This document shows positions 36,495 through 46,703 of a stretch of 64,000 bases of DNA, one piece after another; positions within the stretch are counted from its first letter, which is position 1, and every line of letters begins with the position of its first letter. A program made the position numbers and the translations under genes. Source of the DNA: Mycobacterium montefiorense (GTDB lineage Bacteria > Actinomycetota > Actinomycetes > Mycobacteriales > Mycobacteriaceae); contig NZ_BFCH01000001.1 in NCBI RefSeq assembly GCF_003112775.1, positions 1 through 64,000 of the forward strand, in the 5' to 3' direction. A model generated the notes under the pieces. The model was not told the DNA's origin. It saw only the letters and a list, made by a program, of their open reading frames with translations, and ran no database searches.

Positions 36495-37514
36495 TCAACC
36501 CTTTCCAAGCGATGCCGAGGCGTCGGTGTTGTTGGTGCGAAGGTAGCCGTCCAACCAGAGATCCAATTCCCGATAGGCGACTTCGCGCGGCCGCTGGACA
36601 GACAGGAACACATCGTGTTTGGCGTCGACCACTGGGATCACGGTGCTGCGGTTCCCGACACAGCCGGCCCATCTGGCGATCTGAGCGACGTCGAGAACCG
36701 CGTCGCCGCGTTGCATGTCCATCGCGTCGATGGTTTCGGGCACGCTGTGGTCCGACCGCAGGATCAAGTTGGACACACCGACATCCAGGCCCCGGTGCAG
36801 CCGGGCATGGCCGCGGCGCACGGCGTGCAGCCACCCCGCGGTGATCGGGAAGCCGCCCAACGGTTTCCACTGCAGGTCGTAGTCGAACTCGCCGTCGTAG
36901 TGGCGATGCAGGGTGGTGCCGTAACCGCCCTTGCTCGACCCGCGGAGTACGCGTTTGGAACGCACTCGTGACAGCCCGGCGATCATCGCCGAGGTCAGTC
37001 CCATCCGCAAGATCGCCGGGCCGTGCAGATCCAGGAACGGGCTATTGAGAACCAATCCGCCGATACCGGCGTGCGCCTTCGGGTTTCGCCGGCGCAACCG
37101 GTCCATCCACAACGCCACGATCAGACCGCCGGCGGAATGGCCATACATCAGAACCTTGACGACCTGCTCGGCGATGACGGCCAGGGCACGGTCGAGTTCG
37201 GCGTCGTAGTGCGCGAGATCGGTGATGAAGTGCGGGGTCTGGCCGTCGCGCCGCGACCGGCCGCACTTCTGTAGGTCCAGTGCATAGAAGGTGAATCCGC
37301 GGTTGGCGAAGTGGTCGGCCAGCGCGGTGTTGAAGAAGTAATCGGTGTAACTGTGGACCGCCAGCACCGCGTGCTCGCGACCGTTGGGATCGCCGGTTGC
37401 CGGGCCGCGCCGGATCAGGGTTGCGACGATGTCGCCCTCGCCAGCCGGATCGGGTCCGAGTCCGATGGTGTATTGCCAGTAGCCAGGCAGGACGTCGGGC
37501 ACCCAGCCAGTCAC
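36495..37514 (-). CDS. Alpha/beta-hydrolase (Rv2854-like serine hydrolase)
   Basis: A 339-residue protein of the monoacylglycerol-lipase/lysophospholipase type. The nucleophile elbow is [21 protein letters not shown] supplies the oxyanion region. An Asp-containing LRSDHS segment and His in AKHDVFLS complete a plausible triad. The GTG start at 37514 gives a length close to Rv2854. It is immediately upstream of mtr (4-base gap), so the two are co-transcribed. The physiological ester is unknown. Confidence 0.85.
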   Translation of the reverse strand: MTGWVPDVLPGYWQYTIGLGPDPAGEGDIVATLIRRGPATGDPNGREHAVLAVHSYTDYFFNTALADHFANRGFTFYALDLQKCGRSRRDGQTPHFITDLAHYDAELDRALAVIAEQVVKVLMYGHSAGGLIVALWMDRLRRRNPKAHAGIGGLVLNSPFLDLHGPAILRMGLTSAMIAGLSRVRSKRVLRGSSKGGYGTTLHRHYDGEFDYDLQWKPLGGFPITAGWLHAVRRGHARLHRGLDVGVSNLILRSDHSVPETIDAMDMQRGDAVLDVAQIARWAGCVGNRSTVIPVVDAKHDVFLSVQRPREVAYRELDLWLDGYLRTNNTDASASLGKG

Positions 37515-37631
37515 CAGGCAAGCTTAGCGTGGCGAAGGCTTTTGCTGGTTGCGGCAGGTGTGGATCGTTTCGGTCGCGCTGGCCGGGATAACCTGATGGC
37601 CGGCACAGTCAACGAAGGGACCAGCGTTTCG

Positions 37632-39113
37632 GTGGCAGACGTAGCGACGACGCGCACCGACGTCGTGCTGGTCGGTGCCGGCATCATGAGCGCCACTCTG
37701 GCCGCGTTGTTGCGACTGCTGGAACCGGACTGGTCGATCACCGTGATCGAGCGGCTGGATGCCGTCGCCGCCGAGAGCAGCAGTCCGTGGAACAACGCCG
37801 GCACCGGGCACGCCGGGCTGTGCGAGATGAACTACACACCGCAGCGTGACGGCTCGATCGACATCAGCAAGGCGGTGTCCATCAACGAGCAATTCCAGGT
37901 GACGCGCCAGTTCTGGGCCTACGCCGTCGAGAACGGCATCCTCGTCGATCGAAGCTTCGTCAATCGCGTCCCGCACGTCAGTTTCGTGCATGGCGCGCAG
38001 CGGGTCGACTATCTGCGGCGGCGCCAGCAGGCGTTGGCCCCCAACCCGCTGTTCGCCGGTACCGAACTGGTCGACGACCCGGATGAGTTCGCCCGCCGGC
38101 TTCCGTTCATGGCCGCCAAACGTGACTTCTCCGAGCCGATTGCGCTCAACTGGGCGCCCGACGGCACCGACGTGGACTTCGGTTCGCTGTCCAAGCAGCT
38201 GATTGGCTTTTGCGTGCGCAACGGTGTGACCGCACTGTTCGGCCACGAGGTCGCGAATCTGACCCGGCAAGCAGATGGCGGCTGGACCCTGCGGATCGGT
38301 AATCGCCGTACCGGCGAAAAGCGAAAGCTGAAGGCGAAATTCGTGTTCGTCGGCGCCGGTGGTGACGCATTGCCGCTGCTACAGAAGTCCGGCATCAAAG
38401 AGGTCAAAGGCTTCGCCGGCTTCCCGATCGGCGGCCGGTTCCTGCGCACCGACAATCCCGCGCTCATCGGTGCGCATCGGGCCAAGGTCTACGGTGCCCC
38501 GGCGTCCGGTGCCCCACCGCTGGGGGCGCTGCATCTGGATCTGCGGTTCGTCAACGGCAAATCGTGGCTGGTCTTCGGGCCGTACGCCGGCTGGTCGCCT
38601 AAATTCTTGAAGCATGGTCACCTCAGCGATCTGCCCCGATCCATCAGGTGTGACAACGTGGTGTCGATGCTGGGCGTCGGCATCACCGAGATGAAAATGG
38701 TCAATTACTTGATCCGCCAACTGCGGCTCACCGAGCCCGGCCGGATTCATGCGCTGCGCGAATTCGCGCCCAGTGCGCTGGATTCGGATTGGCAGCTGAC
38801 GGTGGCCGGTCAGCGCGTACAGGTGATCCGGCGAGCCAAGGGCGCCGGAGGCGTGCTCGAATTCAGCACCACCATCCGGCGTTCGGCCGACGGCAGCATC
38901 GCCGGACTGCTCGGTGGCTCCCCGGGAGCCTCGACGGCCGTGCCGATCATGCTCGACGTGCTTTCCAGCTGTTTTGCGAACCGCTATCGGTCCTGGCTGC
39001 CCAAGCTCAAGGAGATGATCCCTTCGCTTGGGACCGAGCTCTCCAATGAACCGGCGCTCTACGACGAGGTGCGCTCGTGGAGCGCCAACGTATTACAGTT
39101 GAACGCCTTATGA
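37632..39113 (+). CDS. mqo: Malate:quinone oxidoreductase
   Basis: A 493-residue FAD-dependent peripheral membrane enzyme oxidising malate to oxaloacetate with quinone reduction, a TCA-cycle bypass of malate dehydrogenase. [17 protein letters not shown] is the FAD motif. [27 protein letters not shown] and [20 protein letters not shown] are family-specific. GTG 37632 gives exactly the M. tuberculosis Mqo length, with GAAGGGA 11 bases upstream. ATG 37596 is an alternative. M. tuberculosis carries PE_PGRS48 beside mqo, which is absent here. Confidence 0.95.
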   Translation: MADVATTRTDVVLVGAGIMSATLAALLRLLEPDWSITVIERLDAVAAESSSPWNNAGTGHAGLCEMNYTPQRDGSIDISKAVSINEQFQVTRQFWAYAVENGILVDRSFVNRVPHVSFVHGAQRVDYLRRRQQALAPNPLFAGTELVDDPDEFARRLPFMAAKRDFSEPIALNWAPDGTDVDFGSLSKQLIGFCVRNGVTALFGHEVANLTRQADGGWTLRIGNRRTGEKRKLKAKFVFVGAGGDALPLLQKSGIKEVKGFAGFPIGGRFLRTDNPALIGAHRAKVYGAPASGAPPLGALHLDLRFVNGKSWLVFGPYAGWSPKFLKHGHLSDLPRSIRCDNVVSMLGVGITEMKMVNYLIRQLRLTEPGRIHALREFAPSALDSDWQLTVAGQRVQVIRRAKGAGGVLEFSTTIRRSADGSIAGLLGGSPGASTAVPIMLDVLSSCFANRYRSWLPKLKEMIPSLGTELSNEPALYDEVRSWSANVLQLNAL

Positions 39114-39161
39114 CCCGCGCCGGCGAGCGAAAGCGAATAGTGATTAGGAGGAGCGGCGCAA

Positions 39162-39632
39162 ATGACTGAAGCGCTACGCCGCATCTGGGCCAAAGACCTT
39201 GACGCCCAAACCCTTTACGAGCTGCTCAAGCTCAGGGTGGAGGTGTTCGTCGTCGAACAGGCCATCCCGTATCCGGAACTGGACGGGCGCGACTTGCTTG
39301 CCGAGACTCGGCACTTCTGGCTGGAAACTTCAGACGGCGACGTGATCTGCACGCTGCGGCTGATGGAGGAGCACGCCGGCGGCGAGAAGGTGTTCCGGAT
39401 CGGACGGCTGTGCACCAAACGCAGCGCGCGCGGACACGGCCACACCACCCGGCTGCTGCGCGCCGCACTGGCCGAGGTCGGGGACTACCCGTGCCGGATC
39501 AACGCGCAGACGTATCTGGCCGACATGTACGCCCACCACGGCTTTATCCGCGACGGCGACGATTTCCTCGACGACGGTGTTCCGCACGTCCCGATGCTGC
39601 GGCCGGGTTCCGGCCTGCCGGAGAAGCCGTGA
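39162..39632 (+). CDS. ElaA-like GNAT acetyltransferase (Rv2851c-like)
   Basis: A 156-residue GNAT protein of the ElaA subfamily. The start follows [31 protein letters not shown] and [16 protein letters not shown] are ElaA-type. [21 protein letters not shown] is the acetyl-CoA loop. The substrate is unknown. Its stop codon overlaps the GTG start of the chelatase-like gene, so the two are translationally coupled. Confidence 0.87.
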   Translation: MTEALRRIWAKDLDAQTLYELLKLRVEVFVVEQAIPYPELDGRDLLAETRHFWLETSDGDVICTLRLMEEHAGGEKVFRIGRLCTKRSARGHGHTTRLLRAALAEVGDYPCRINAQTYLADMYAHHGFIRDGDDFLDDGVPHVPMLRPGSGLPEKP

Positions 39633-41467
39633 AGCCCTACCCATTCAGCGCGATCGTCGGTCACGACCAACTGCTGCTGGCGCTGCTGTTGTGTGCGGTG
39701 CGCCCGGAAATCGGCGGCGCGCTGATCCGCGGCGAGAAGGGCACCGCCAAATCGACGGCCGTACGCGGCTTGGCCGCGTTGCTGTCCGCGGCGACCGGAA
39801 GCAACGGCGCCGGGACCGGTTTGGTCGAAATGCCGCTGGGCGCAACCGAAGACCGGGTGATCGGTTCGCTGGATCTGCAGCGGGTGCTGCGCGACGGTGA
39901 GCATGCGTTCTCCCCGGGATTGCTCGCGCGTGCCCACGGTGGCGTGCTTTACGTCGACGAGGTCAACCTGCTGCACGATCACCTGGTCGACGTGCTGCTC
40001 GACGCCGCCGCGATGGGGCGGGTGCACATCGAACGCGACGGCATCTCGCACTCGCATGAGGCCCGTTTCGTGCTGATCGGCACGATGAATCCGGAGGAAG
40101 GCGAACTGCGCCCGCAGCTGCTCGACCGGTTCGGGCTGACCGTCGACGTGCATGCGTCGCGTGATGTCGACGTGCGGGTGCAGGTGATTCGGCAGCGGAT
40201 GGCCTACGAGGCAGACCCGGATGGGTTCGCTACTCGTTATGCCGCCGACGACGCCGAGCTGGCCCGGCGGATCGCCTCGGCTCGTGCGCTCGTCGACGAT
40301 GTGGTATTGCCGGACAACGAGTTACGGAGAATTGCGGCGCTGTGTGCGGCGTTCGATGTCGACGGGATGCGAGCCGATCTGGTGGTTGCCCGCACGGCCG
40401 TCGCTCACGCCGCCTGGCGGGGCGTGACCACGGTGGAGGAACAGGATATCCGGGTGGCGGCCGAACTGGCGCTACCGCATCGGCGCCGCCGCGACCCGTT
40501 CGACGATCCGGGTATCGACCGCGACCAGTTGGACGAGGCGCTGGAGCGGGCCGGTAATGATCCGGAACCCGATCCCGACCCGTCCGGTGGCGGCCAGCCC
40601 GCCGATGACCCTGCCTCGCAACCGGATTCGCCATCATCATCCAAGCCGCAGCCACCCAAGACACGGCCCAGTGCCCCGCCGTCGAAAACGTTTCGTGCCC
40701 GCGCGCTGACGGTTCCCGGCGTCGGTGAGGGAGCCCCCGGCCGACGCTCGCGAGCCCGCAACCGCGCGGGAAGTGTGGTGGCGGCGGCCGACGCCGACAA
40801 CCCCGGCGCGCACGGCCTACACCTGTTCGCGACACTGCTGTCGGCCGCCGAGCGGGCCGGTGCCGGGCCGCTGCGCCCGCGACCCGACGACGTGCGCCGC
40901 GCGGTCCGCGAAGGACGCGAAGGCAATCTGGTGATCTTCGTCGTCGACGCGTCCGGATCGATGGCCGCCCGGGACCGGATGGCCGCGGTGAGCGGTGCCA
41001 CCCTGTCGCTGTTGCGCGACGCCTATCAGCGACGCGACAAGGTCGCGGTGATCACCTTCCGCCGGCACCAGGCGCGGCTGTTGCTTCCACCGACGTCGTC
41101 GGCGTACATCGCCGGCCGGCGTCTGGCCCGGTTCGATACCGGCGGCAAGACGCCGCTGGCCGAGGGTCTGCTGGCCGCACGTGAGCTGATCGTCCGGGAA
41201 AGGGCGGGCGATCGGGCACGGCGTCCGCTGGTGGTGGTGCTCACCGACGGTCGCGCGACCGCGGGGCCGGACCCGTTGGGCCGCAGCCGAATTGCGGCCT
41301 CTCGATTGGTCGCCGAAGGCACCGCGGCGGTGGTGGTGGATTGCGAAACGTCGTATGTGCGGCTGGGATTGGCGGGGCAGCTCGCCCACCAGCTCGGTGC
41401 GCCAGTCGTACGGCTGGAGCAATTGCAGGCCGATCATCTGACGCGAGCCGTGCGCAGCGCGGCCTAG
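39629..41467 (+). CDS. Magnesium/cobalt chelatase-like ATPase, fused I and D domains (Rv2850c-like)
   Basis: A 612-residue protein. The N-terminal AAA+ domain (about 1-300) has Walker [27 protein letters not shown] (Walker B) and [20 protein letters not shown] (arginine-finger region). An acidic Pro/Ser/Asp-rich linker spans about 305-370. The C-terminal von Willebrand A domain has the MIDAS motif [14 protein letters not shown]. This is a BchI-BchD fusion. Mycobacteria make no chlorophyll, and cobO follows 32 bases later. A role as the ATPase partner of a CobN-type cobaltochelatase is plausible. CobN itself is not in the window. Confidence 0.88.
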   Translation: MKPYPFSAIVGHDQLLLALLLCAVRPEIGGALIRGEKGTAKSTAVRGLAALLSAATGSNGAGTGLVEMPLGATEDRVIGSLDLQRVLRDGEHAFSPGLLARAHGGVLYVDEVNLLHDHLVDVLLDAAAMGRVHIERDGISHSHEARFVLIGTMNPEEGELRPQLLDRFGLTVDVHASRDVDVRVQVIRQRMAYEADPDGFATRYAADDAELARRIASARALVDDVVLPDNELRRIAALCAAFDVDGMRADLVVARTAVAHAAWRGVTTVEEQDIRVAAELALPHRRRRDPFDDPGIDRDQLDEALERAGNDPEPDPDPSGGGQPADDPASQPDSPSSSKPQPPKTRPSAPPSKTFRARALTVPGVGEGAPGRRSRARNRAGSVVAAADADNPGAHGLHLFATLLSAAERAGAGPLRPRPDDVRRAVREGREGNLVIFVVDASGSMAARDRMAAVSGATLSLLRDAYQRRDKVAVITFRRHQARLLLPPTSSAYIAGRRLARFDTGGKTPLAEGLLAARELIVRERAGDRARRPLVVVLTDGRATAGPDPLGRSRIAASRLVAEGTAAVVVDCETSYVRLGLAGQLAHQLGAPVVRLEQLQADHLTRAVRSAA

Positions 41468-41499
41468 CCGGCGGGCCGCAACAAAGGAGGTGTGGCCTT

Positions 41500-42114
41500 A
41501 TGCCACAGGGAACCCCGGTGCAGGTCCCCGATGACGGGCTGACCACCCGGCACCGTCGCAATCTGCCGGTGCTCGCGGTGCACACCGGCGACGGCAAGGG
41601 AAAGTCGACGGCGGCGTTCGGAATGGCGCTGCGCGCGTGGAACGTAGGGCTCGACGTCGCGGTGTTTCAATTCGTCAAGAGTGCGAAGTGGAAGGTGGGG
41701 GAAGAAGCCGTTTTTAACCAGCTCGGCCAATTGCACGACGAGCGCGGCGTGGGGGGAGCGGTCGAATGGCACAAGATGGGCAGCGGCTGGTCCTGGTCGC
41801 GTAAATCCGGCAGCGAGGACGATCACGCGGCCGCGGCCGCCGACGGCTGGGCGGAGATTTCGCGCCGGCTGGCCGAGCAGCGCCACGACTTCTACGTGCT
41901 TGACGAATTCACCTATCCACTGAAGTGGGGCTGGGTCGACGTCGATCAGGTGGTGCAGGTGTTGACGGCCCGGCCTGGTCATCAGCATGTGGTGATCACC
42001 GGACGGGCCGCCCCTTCGCGGCTGGTCGAGGCCGCCGACCTCGTCACGGAAATGGCCAAGGTCAAGCACCCGATGGATGCGGGGCGCAAGGGACAAAAGG
42101 GCATCGAGTGGTGA
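41500..42114 (+). CDS. cobO: Cob(I)yrinic acid a,c-diamide adenosyltransferase
   Basis: A 204-residue ATP:corrinoid adenosyltransferase of the CobA/CobO/BtuR type. The P-loop is VHTGDGKGKSTAAFGMALRA. FVLDEFTYPLKWGW-type (YVLDEFTYPLKWG) and VVITGRAAPSRLVEAADLVTEM are diagnostic. The ATG at 41500 has a strong AAAGGAGGTG site. Its stop overlaps the cobB GTG by four bases, so translation is coupled. It attaches the adenosyl group before CobQ amidation. Confidence 0.95.
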   Translation: MPQGTPVQVPDDGLTTRHRRNLPVLAVHTGDGKGKSTAAFGMALRAWNVGLDVAVFQFVKSAKWKVGEEAVFNQLGQLHDERGVGGAVEWHKMGSGWSWSRKSGSEDDHAAAAADGWAEISRRLAEQRHDFYVLDEFTYPLKWGWVDVDQVVQVLTARPGHQHVVITGRAAPSRLVEAADLVTEMAKVKHPMDAGRKGQKGIEW

Positions 42115-43532
42115 ATGCCCCCGCGGTCGTCGTCGCCGCGCCCGCGTCGGGCAGCGGAAAGACCACGGTGGCAACGGGTTTGATTGGGGCGCTGCGCCAG
42201 GCCGGGCATACCGTCGCGCCGTTCAAGGTGGGCCCGGACTTCATCGACCCCGGCTACCACGGGCTGGCCGCGGGCCGGCCCGGACGCAACCTCGACCCGG
42301 TGCTGGTGACCGAAAGGCTGATCGGCCCGCTGTACGCGCACGGCGCCGCCGGTGCGGACATCGCGGTGATCGAGGGCGTGATGGGGCTGTTCGACGGTCG
42401 GATCGGGCCTCTTGAGAATCCAGTGACGCCGGTGCCGGCGGGCAGCACCGCGCACGTCGCCGGCCTGGTGGGAGCCCCGGTGATCCTGGTGGTCGACGCG
42501 CGCGGCCAAAGCCACAGCATTGCCGCACTGCTACATGGCTTTTCGGCATTTGACACCGCGACCCGGATCGCCGGCGTGATTCTCAATCGGGTGGGATCTG
42601 CCCGGCACGAGCAGGTGTTGCGACAAGCCTGCGAGCACACCGGCATCCCGGTGTTGGGCGCCATTCCACGCACCACCGAATTAGAGCTTCCGACAAGGCA
42701 TTTAGGCTTAATCACCGCGGTCGAGTACGGGCACCGCGCCCGGCTCGCGGTCGAGGCGATGACAGCCCTGATCGCCCGGCACGTCGATTTGGCCGCGGTG
42801 ATGGCGGTCGCGGCAACCCGGGTCAGCGGTGCGGCGTGGGATCCCGTTGCCGCAGTGGGGGAGACGACCGGTCGGCGCCGCGCCACGGTGGCGATGGCCG
42901 CCGGCAAGGCCTTCAGTTTCGGCTACGCCGAACACGCGGAGCTGCTGCGCGCCGCCGGCGCCGACGTGATTGAGTTCGACCCACTGGTCGACACATTGCC
43001 CGACGGCACCGACGCCGTATTGCTGCCCGGCGGCTTTCCCGAACAATTCACGGCCGACCTATCCGGCAATGACGTTGTCCGGCAACAGATCAGCGAGCTG
43101 GCCGGCGCTGGAGCACCGGTGCATGCCGAGTGCGCCGGGCTGATCTATCTGGCCTCCGAGCTCGACGGGTATCCGATGTGCGGAGTACTGGGCGGATCGG
43201 CGCGATTCACCGCGGCGCTGAAGTTGGCGTACCGCGACGCCGTCGCGGTGGCCGATTCGGCGCTGTTTTCCGCCGGAGCGCGGGTGGTTGGACACGAATT
43301 CCACCGCACCGTGATCACCTTCACCGAGAGCTACCAGCCCGCCTGGGTCTATCGCGCCGGCGAAGCAGGCCAAGACGCGGCGCCCATGCGCGATGGCGTC
43401 GTGCATGCCGGCGTACACGCGTCGTATCTGCACACGCACCCCGCCGCCGTCCCCGACGCGGTCGCCCGCTTCGTCGCACGCGCCGCCGACCCTGCCCGGC
43501 AAGCGGGCGGTACCCACACGCGCCCGGCATGA
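42111..43532 (+). CDS. cobB: Hydrogenobyrinic/cobyrinic acid a,c-diamide synthase
   Basis: A 473-residue amidotransferase adding glutamine-derived amides to the a and c side chains of the corrin ring. The N-terminal ATP motif is VAAPASGSGKTTVATGLIGAL. FKVGPDFIDPGYH is diagnostic. The C-terminal amidotransferase domain has LLPGGFPEQF, AECAGLIYLA (Cys) and GVHASYLHTHP (His). The start is GTG 42111. It lies between cobO and cysG, all on one strand. Confidence 0.95.
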   Translation: MNAPAVVVAAPASGSGKTTVATGLIGALRQAGHTVAPFKVGPDFIDPGYHGLAAGRPGRNLDPVLVTERLIGPLYAHGAAGADIAVIEGVMGLFDGRIGPLENPVTPVPAGSTAHVAGLVGAPVILVVDARGQSHSIAALLHGFSAFDTATRIAGVILNRVGSARHEQVLRQACEHTGIPVLGAIPRTTELELPTRHLGLITAVEYGHRARLAVEAMTALIARHVDLAAVMAVAATRVSGAAWDPVAAVGETTGRRRATVAMAAGKAFSFGYAEHAELLRAAGADVIEFDPLVDTLPDGTDAVLLPGGFPEQFTADLSGNDVVRQQISELAGAGAPVHAECAGLIYLASELDGYPMCGVLGGSARFTAALKLAYRDAVAVADSALFSAGARVVGHEFHRTVITFTESYQPAWVYRAGEAGQDAAPMRDGVVHAGVHASYLHTHPAAVPDAVARFVARAADPARQAGGTHTRPA

Positions 43533-43566
43533 CCACCTCGCCGGCGCTCTTCACTAGGCTTGCCGC

Positions 43567-44763
43567 GTGACCGAGAGCCCCTACCTCGTCGGATTGCGAC
43601 TAACCGGCAAGAAGGTCGTCGTGGTCGGCGGAGGCACGGTCGCTCAGCGTCGGCTGCCCCTGCTCATCTCCAGCGGCGCCGACGTCCACGTGATCTCCCG
43701 TTCGGCCACCCCGGCCGTCGAGGCGATGAGCGGAATCACCTTGACGGTGCGCCAATACCGCGACGGTGACCTCGAGGGAGCCTGGTACGCGATCGCCGCC
43801 ACCAATGACGCAACGGTCAACGCCGCGGTAGTGGCCGAGGCCGACAGCCGGCAGATCTTCTGCGTACGGGCCGACGTCGCCATCGAGGGCAGCGCGGTGA
43901 CCCCGGCGTCGTTCGAATACGCCGGGCTGTCGGTGGGGGTGCTGGCCGGCGGCGAGCACCGCCGGTCGGCGGCGATCCGCTCGGCCATCCGTGAGGCGTT
44001 GCAACAGGGCTTGATCACGGCAGAGAGCTCCGACGTCGTGCGGGGCGGCGTGGCGCTGATCGGCGGCGGCCCCGGCGACCCCGAGTTGATCACCGTCCGC
44101 GGTCGCCGGCTGCTCGCCCAGGCCGACGTCGTGGTCGCCGATCGGCTGGCTCCGCCCGAATTGCTCGCCGAGCTGGCGCCGCACGTCGAAGTCATCGACG
44201 CCGCCAAGATCCCGTACGGGCGGGCGATGGCTCAGGACGCGATCAACGACGTGATGATCGAAGCTGCCCGCGCGGGCAGCTTTGTGGTCCGGCTCAAAGG
44301 CGGTGACCCGTTCGTGTTCGCCCGCGGCTATGAGGAAGTCATCGCGTGCGTCGATGCCGGCATTCCGGTCACGGTGGTCCCAGGTGTGACAAGCGCCATA
44401 GCGGTGCCCGCGCTGGCGGGTGTTCCGGTCACTCATCGGGCGGTAAATCACGAGTTTGTGGTGGTCAGCGGCCATCTGGCGCCCGAGCATCCCGAATCGT
44501 TAGTGAATTGGAATGCGCTGGCGGCATTGTCGGGCACCATCGTTTTGCTGATGGCGGTCGAACGCATCGAACTCTTCGTCGACGTGCTACTGAAAGGCGG
44601 CCGACCTGCGGATACGCCGGTGCTGGTGGTTCAGCACGGAACGACACCAGCGCAGCACACGTTGCGGGCCACTCTTGCCGACACGCCGCAGATGGTTCGG
44701 GCGGAGGGGATCAGACCTCCCGCGATCATCGTGATCGGGCCTGTGGCGGCGTTCGGGGTTTAA
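43567..44763 (+). CDS. cysG: Uroporphyrinogen-III C-methyltransferase fused to precorrin-2 dehydrogenase
   Basis: A 398-residue siroheme/corrin branch-point enzyme. Residues 1-155 form the SirC-type dehydrogenase with NAD motif VVVVGGGTVAQRRLPLL. Residues 160-398 are the SAM-dependent methyltransferase with VALIGGGPGDPELITVRGRRLL, DRLAPPELL and VRLKGGDPFVFARGYEE. A ferrochelatase activity like that of E. coli CysG cannot be excluded. The start is GTG 43567. It feeds precorrin-2 to cobalamin and siroheme synthesis. It is 33 bases ahead of efpA. Confidence 0.94.
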   Translation: MTESPYLVGLRLTGKKVVVVGGGTVAQRRLPLLISSGADVHVISRSATPAVEAMSGITLTVRQYRDGDLEGAWYAIAATNDATVNAAVVAEADSRQIFCVRADVAIEGSAVTPASFEYAGLSVGVLAGGEHRRSAAIRSAIREALQQGLITAESSDVVRGGVALIGGGPGDPELITVRGRRLLAQADVVVADRLAPPELLAELAPHVEVIDAAKIPYGRAMAQDAINDVMIEAARAGSFVVRLKGGDPFVFARGYEEVIACVDAGIPVTVVPGVTSAIAVPALAGVPVTHRAVNHEFVVVSGHLAPEHPESLVNWNALAALSGTIVLLMAVERIELFVDVLLKGGRPADTPVLVVQHGTTPAQHTLRATLADTPQMVRAEGIRPPAIIVIGPVAAFGV

Positions 44764-44776
44764 ACGATTCTTAAGA

Positions 44777-44785
44777 TTACTGTAA
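44777..44785. promoter_or_regulatory. Small inverted repeat before efpA
   Basis: TTAC-T-GTAA sits 12 bases before the efpA start in a locally AT-rich stretch beginning at 44761. A TAAGGT hexamer overlaps it. It might be an operator for a drug-responsive regulator, but the binding protein is unknown. Confidence 0.3.
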
Positions 44786-44796
44786 GGTAACCCGTT

Positions 44797-46401
44797 ATGA
44801 CGGCCCTCAACGACACCGAGCGTGCGGCCCGGAATTGGACCGCTACTCGCCCCGATCGTCCGGCCCCGGAGCGCACTGAGCGCCCGTCCGAGACCGCTTC
44901 CGGGACCGCCACCACCCGTACTAGCAGGTATTATCCGGCTTGGTTGCCCTCTCGCCGCTTCATCGCGGCCGTGATCGCCATTGGCGGTATGCAGCTGCTG
45001 GCAACCATGGACAGCACCGTCGCCATCGTCGCGCTTCCTAAGATTCAAAACGAACTGAGCCTTTCCGACGCCGGCCGTAGCTGGGTGATCACCGCCTACG
45101 TGCTCACCTTCGGCGGGCTGATGCTGCTGGGTGGCCGCCTCGGCGACACCATCGGCCGCAAACGCACCTTCATCGTCGGTGTCACGCTGTTCACGATCTC
45201 CTCGGTGCTGTGCGCGGTGGCCTGGGACGAGGCGACATTGGTCATCGCCCGGCTGCTGCAGGGTGTCGGGTCGGCCATCGCGTCGCCGACCGGCCTCGCC
45301 CTGGTGGCCACGACTTTCGCGAAGGGCCCGGCCCGCAACGCGGCGACGGCGGTATTCGCCGCGATGACCGCGATTGGCTCGGTGATGGGGCTGGTCGTCG
45401 GTGGAGCGCTGACCGAGTGGTCGTGGCGGCTCGCGTTCCTGGTCAACGTGCCGATCGGACTGGTGATGATCTACCTGGCCCGCACCGCGCTGCGCGAGAC
45501 TAACCGGGAGCGGATGAAGCTCGACGCCACCGGCGCCATGCTGGCCACATTGGCTTGCACCGCTGCGGTTTTCGCCTTCTCGATGGGTCCGGAACGGGGC
45601 TGGGTATCGCTGACCACCATCGGTTCCGGTGTGGTGGCGGTGGCCGCCGTGATCGCGTTCGCCATCGTGGAGCGCACCGCCGAAAATCCGGTCGTGCCGT
45701 TCGAATTGTTCCGCGACCGCAATCGGCTGGTCACGTTTGTGGCGATCTTCCTGGCCGGCGGCGTGATGTTCAGCCTGACGGTGTGCATCGGCCTGTACGT
45801 GCAGGACATCCTGGGTTATAGCGCGCTGCGCGCGGGCGTCGGCTTCATTCCGTTCGTGATCGCGATGGGAATCGGCCTGGGTGTGTCCTCGCAGCTGGTA
45901 TCGCGGTTTTCGCCGCGAGTGCTGACCATCGGCGGGGGATGGCTGCTGCTGGTTGCCATGCTCTACGGTTCGGCTTGCATGCACCGCGGTGTGCCTTACT
46001 TCCCGAACCTGGTGCTGCCCATCGTTGTTGGCGGGATCGGTATCGGCATGGTCGTCGTTCCGCTGACGCTGGCGGCGATCGCGGGCGTTGGTTTCGACCA
46101 GATCGGTCCGGTGTCGGCGATGACGCTGATGCTGCAAAGCTTGGGCGGGCCGCTGGTGCTGGCCGTGATCCAGGCCGTCATCACCTCGCGCACGCTGTAC
46201 CTGGGCGGTACCACCGGACCGGTGAAGGTCATGAACGACGCTCAATTGAACGCGCTTGACCACGGCTACACCTACGGCCTGCTGTGGGTGGCCGGAGCGG
46301 CCGTCATCGTCGGCTGCGCGGCGTTGTTCATCGGCTACACCCCGCAGCAAGTCGCGCACGCCCAAGAAGTCAAGGAAGCGATCGACGCCGGCGAGCTGTA
46401 G
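44797..46401 (+). CDS. efpA: MFS multidrug efflux pump EfpA
   Basis: A 534-residue DHA2-type (14-helix) major facilitator. The N-terminal 50 residues are a polar cytosolic tail. LATMDSTVAIVALPKIQNEL is the D1 motif. GGRLGDTIGRKRTFI is motif A, and RLLQGVGSAIASPTGLAL is motif B/C-like. It exports drugs and perhaps lipids using the proton gradient, and it is essential in M. tuberculosis (Rv2846c). The length matches that protein. The short gap to cysG contains a possible operator. Confidence 0.95.
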   Translation: MTALNDTERAARNWTATRPDRPAPERTERPSETASGTATTRTSRYYPAWLPSRRFIAAVIAIGGMQLLATMDSTVAIVALPKIQNELSLSDAGRSWVITAYVLTFGGLMLLGGRLGDTIGRKRTFIVGVTLFTISSVLCAVAWDEATLVIARLLQGVGSAIASPTGLALVATTFAKGPARNAATAVFAAMTAIGSVMGLVVGGALTEWSWRLAFLVNVPIGLVMIYLARTALRETNRERMKLDATGAMLATLACTAAVFAFSMGPERGWVSLTTIGSGVVAVAAVIAFAIVERTAENPVVPFELFRDRNRLVTFVAIFLAGGVMFSLTVCIGLYVQDILGYSALRAGVGFIPFVIAMGIGLGVSSQLVSRFSPRVLTIGGGWLLLVAMLYGSACMHRGVPYFPNLVLPIVVGGIGIGMVVVPLTLAAIAGVGFDQIGPVSAMTLMLQSLGGPLVLAVIQAVITSRTLYLGGTTGPVKVMNDAQLNALDHGYTYGLLWVAGAAVIVGCAALFIGYTPQQVAHAQEVKEAIDAGEL

Positions 46402-46415
46402 CTCCCGCCACTAAC

Positions 46416-46688
46416 TCAGGTCACGGCGTAATCGCGGAGTTCGATGCCGATCAGCAGTGCCTCGGGATCGCTTAGCCGACCCCGGCGGTTATCGGCATCG
46501 AGCGGCACAACTTTTCGCAGCGACGGAAACTGAATGCCGTCGTAGTCGGCATAGTCGAAGAGACAGTGCGCGGCAAGGGGGGCGGGGATTACGTCGACCG
46601 AATAGTCGTGGCGCGCAATCAGCCCGTTGCTGTCGATGTAGAGATCCTGCACCGAGGTGTGCGGCCGGAGTGCGCGAACATCCGACAA
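46416..46688 (-). pseudogene. Truncated hypothetical protein, C-terminal fragment
   Basis: A 90-residue frame whose sequence ([19 protein letters not shown], then [24 protein letters not shown]) looks like the C-terminal third of a larger family. That family typically has a 'GLxRRHDY...DVDGI..PTRRRVYPRDADG' ending. The expected N-terminal two-thirds would run into proS and is absent. No good ribosome-binding site is seen. It is probably a decayed remnant, though a functional small protein is possible. It is convergent with efpA and divergent from proS. Confidence 0.5.
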
Positions 46689-46703
46689 GTACGCTGGCCC
46701 GCT

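Noticed and set aside
41468-41499. Cobalamin riboswitch before cobO
   Set aside because: The gap is only 32 bases and holds just the ribosome-binding site. No B12-box was seen before cobQ, cobB, cysG or nicT either.
44761-44796. IdeR iron box before efpA
   Set aside because: The AT-rich stretch with TTAAG and GGTAA looked similar at first, but it does not match the 19-bp palindromic iron-box consensus.
44587-46365. 592-residue minus-strand frame antisense to cysG and efpA
   Set aside because: The sequence is a low-complexity His/Arg/Asp mixture that mirrors the membrane-protein codons of efpA; no conserved motif is present.
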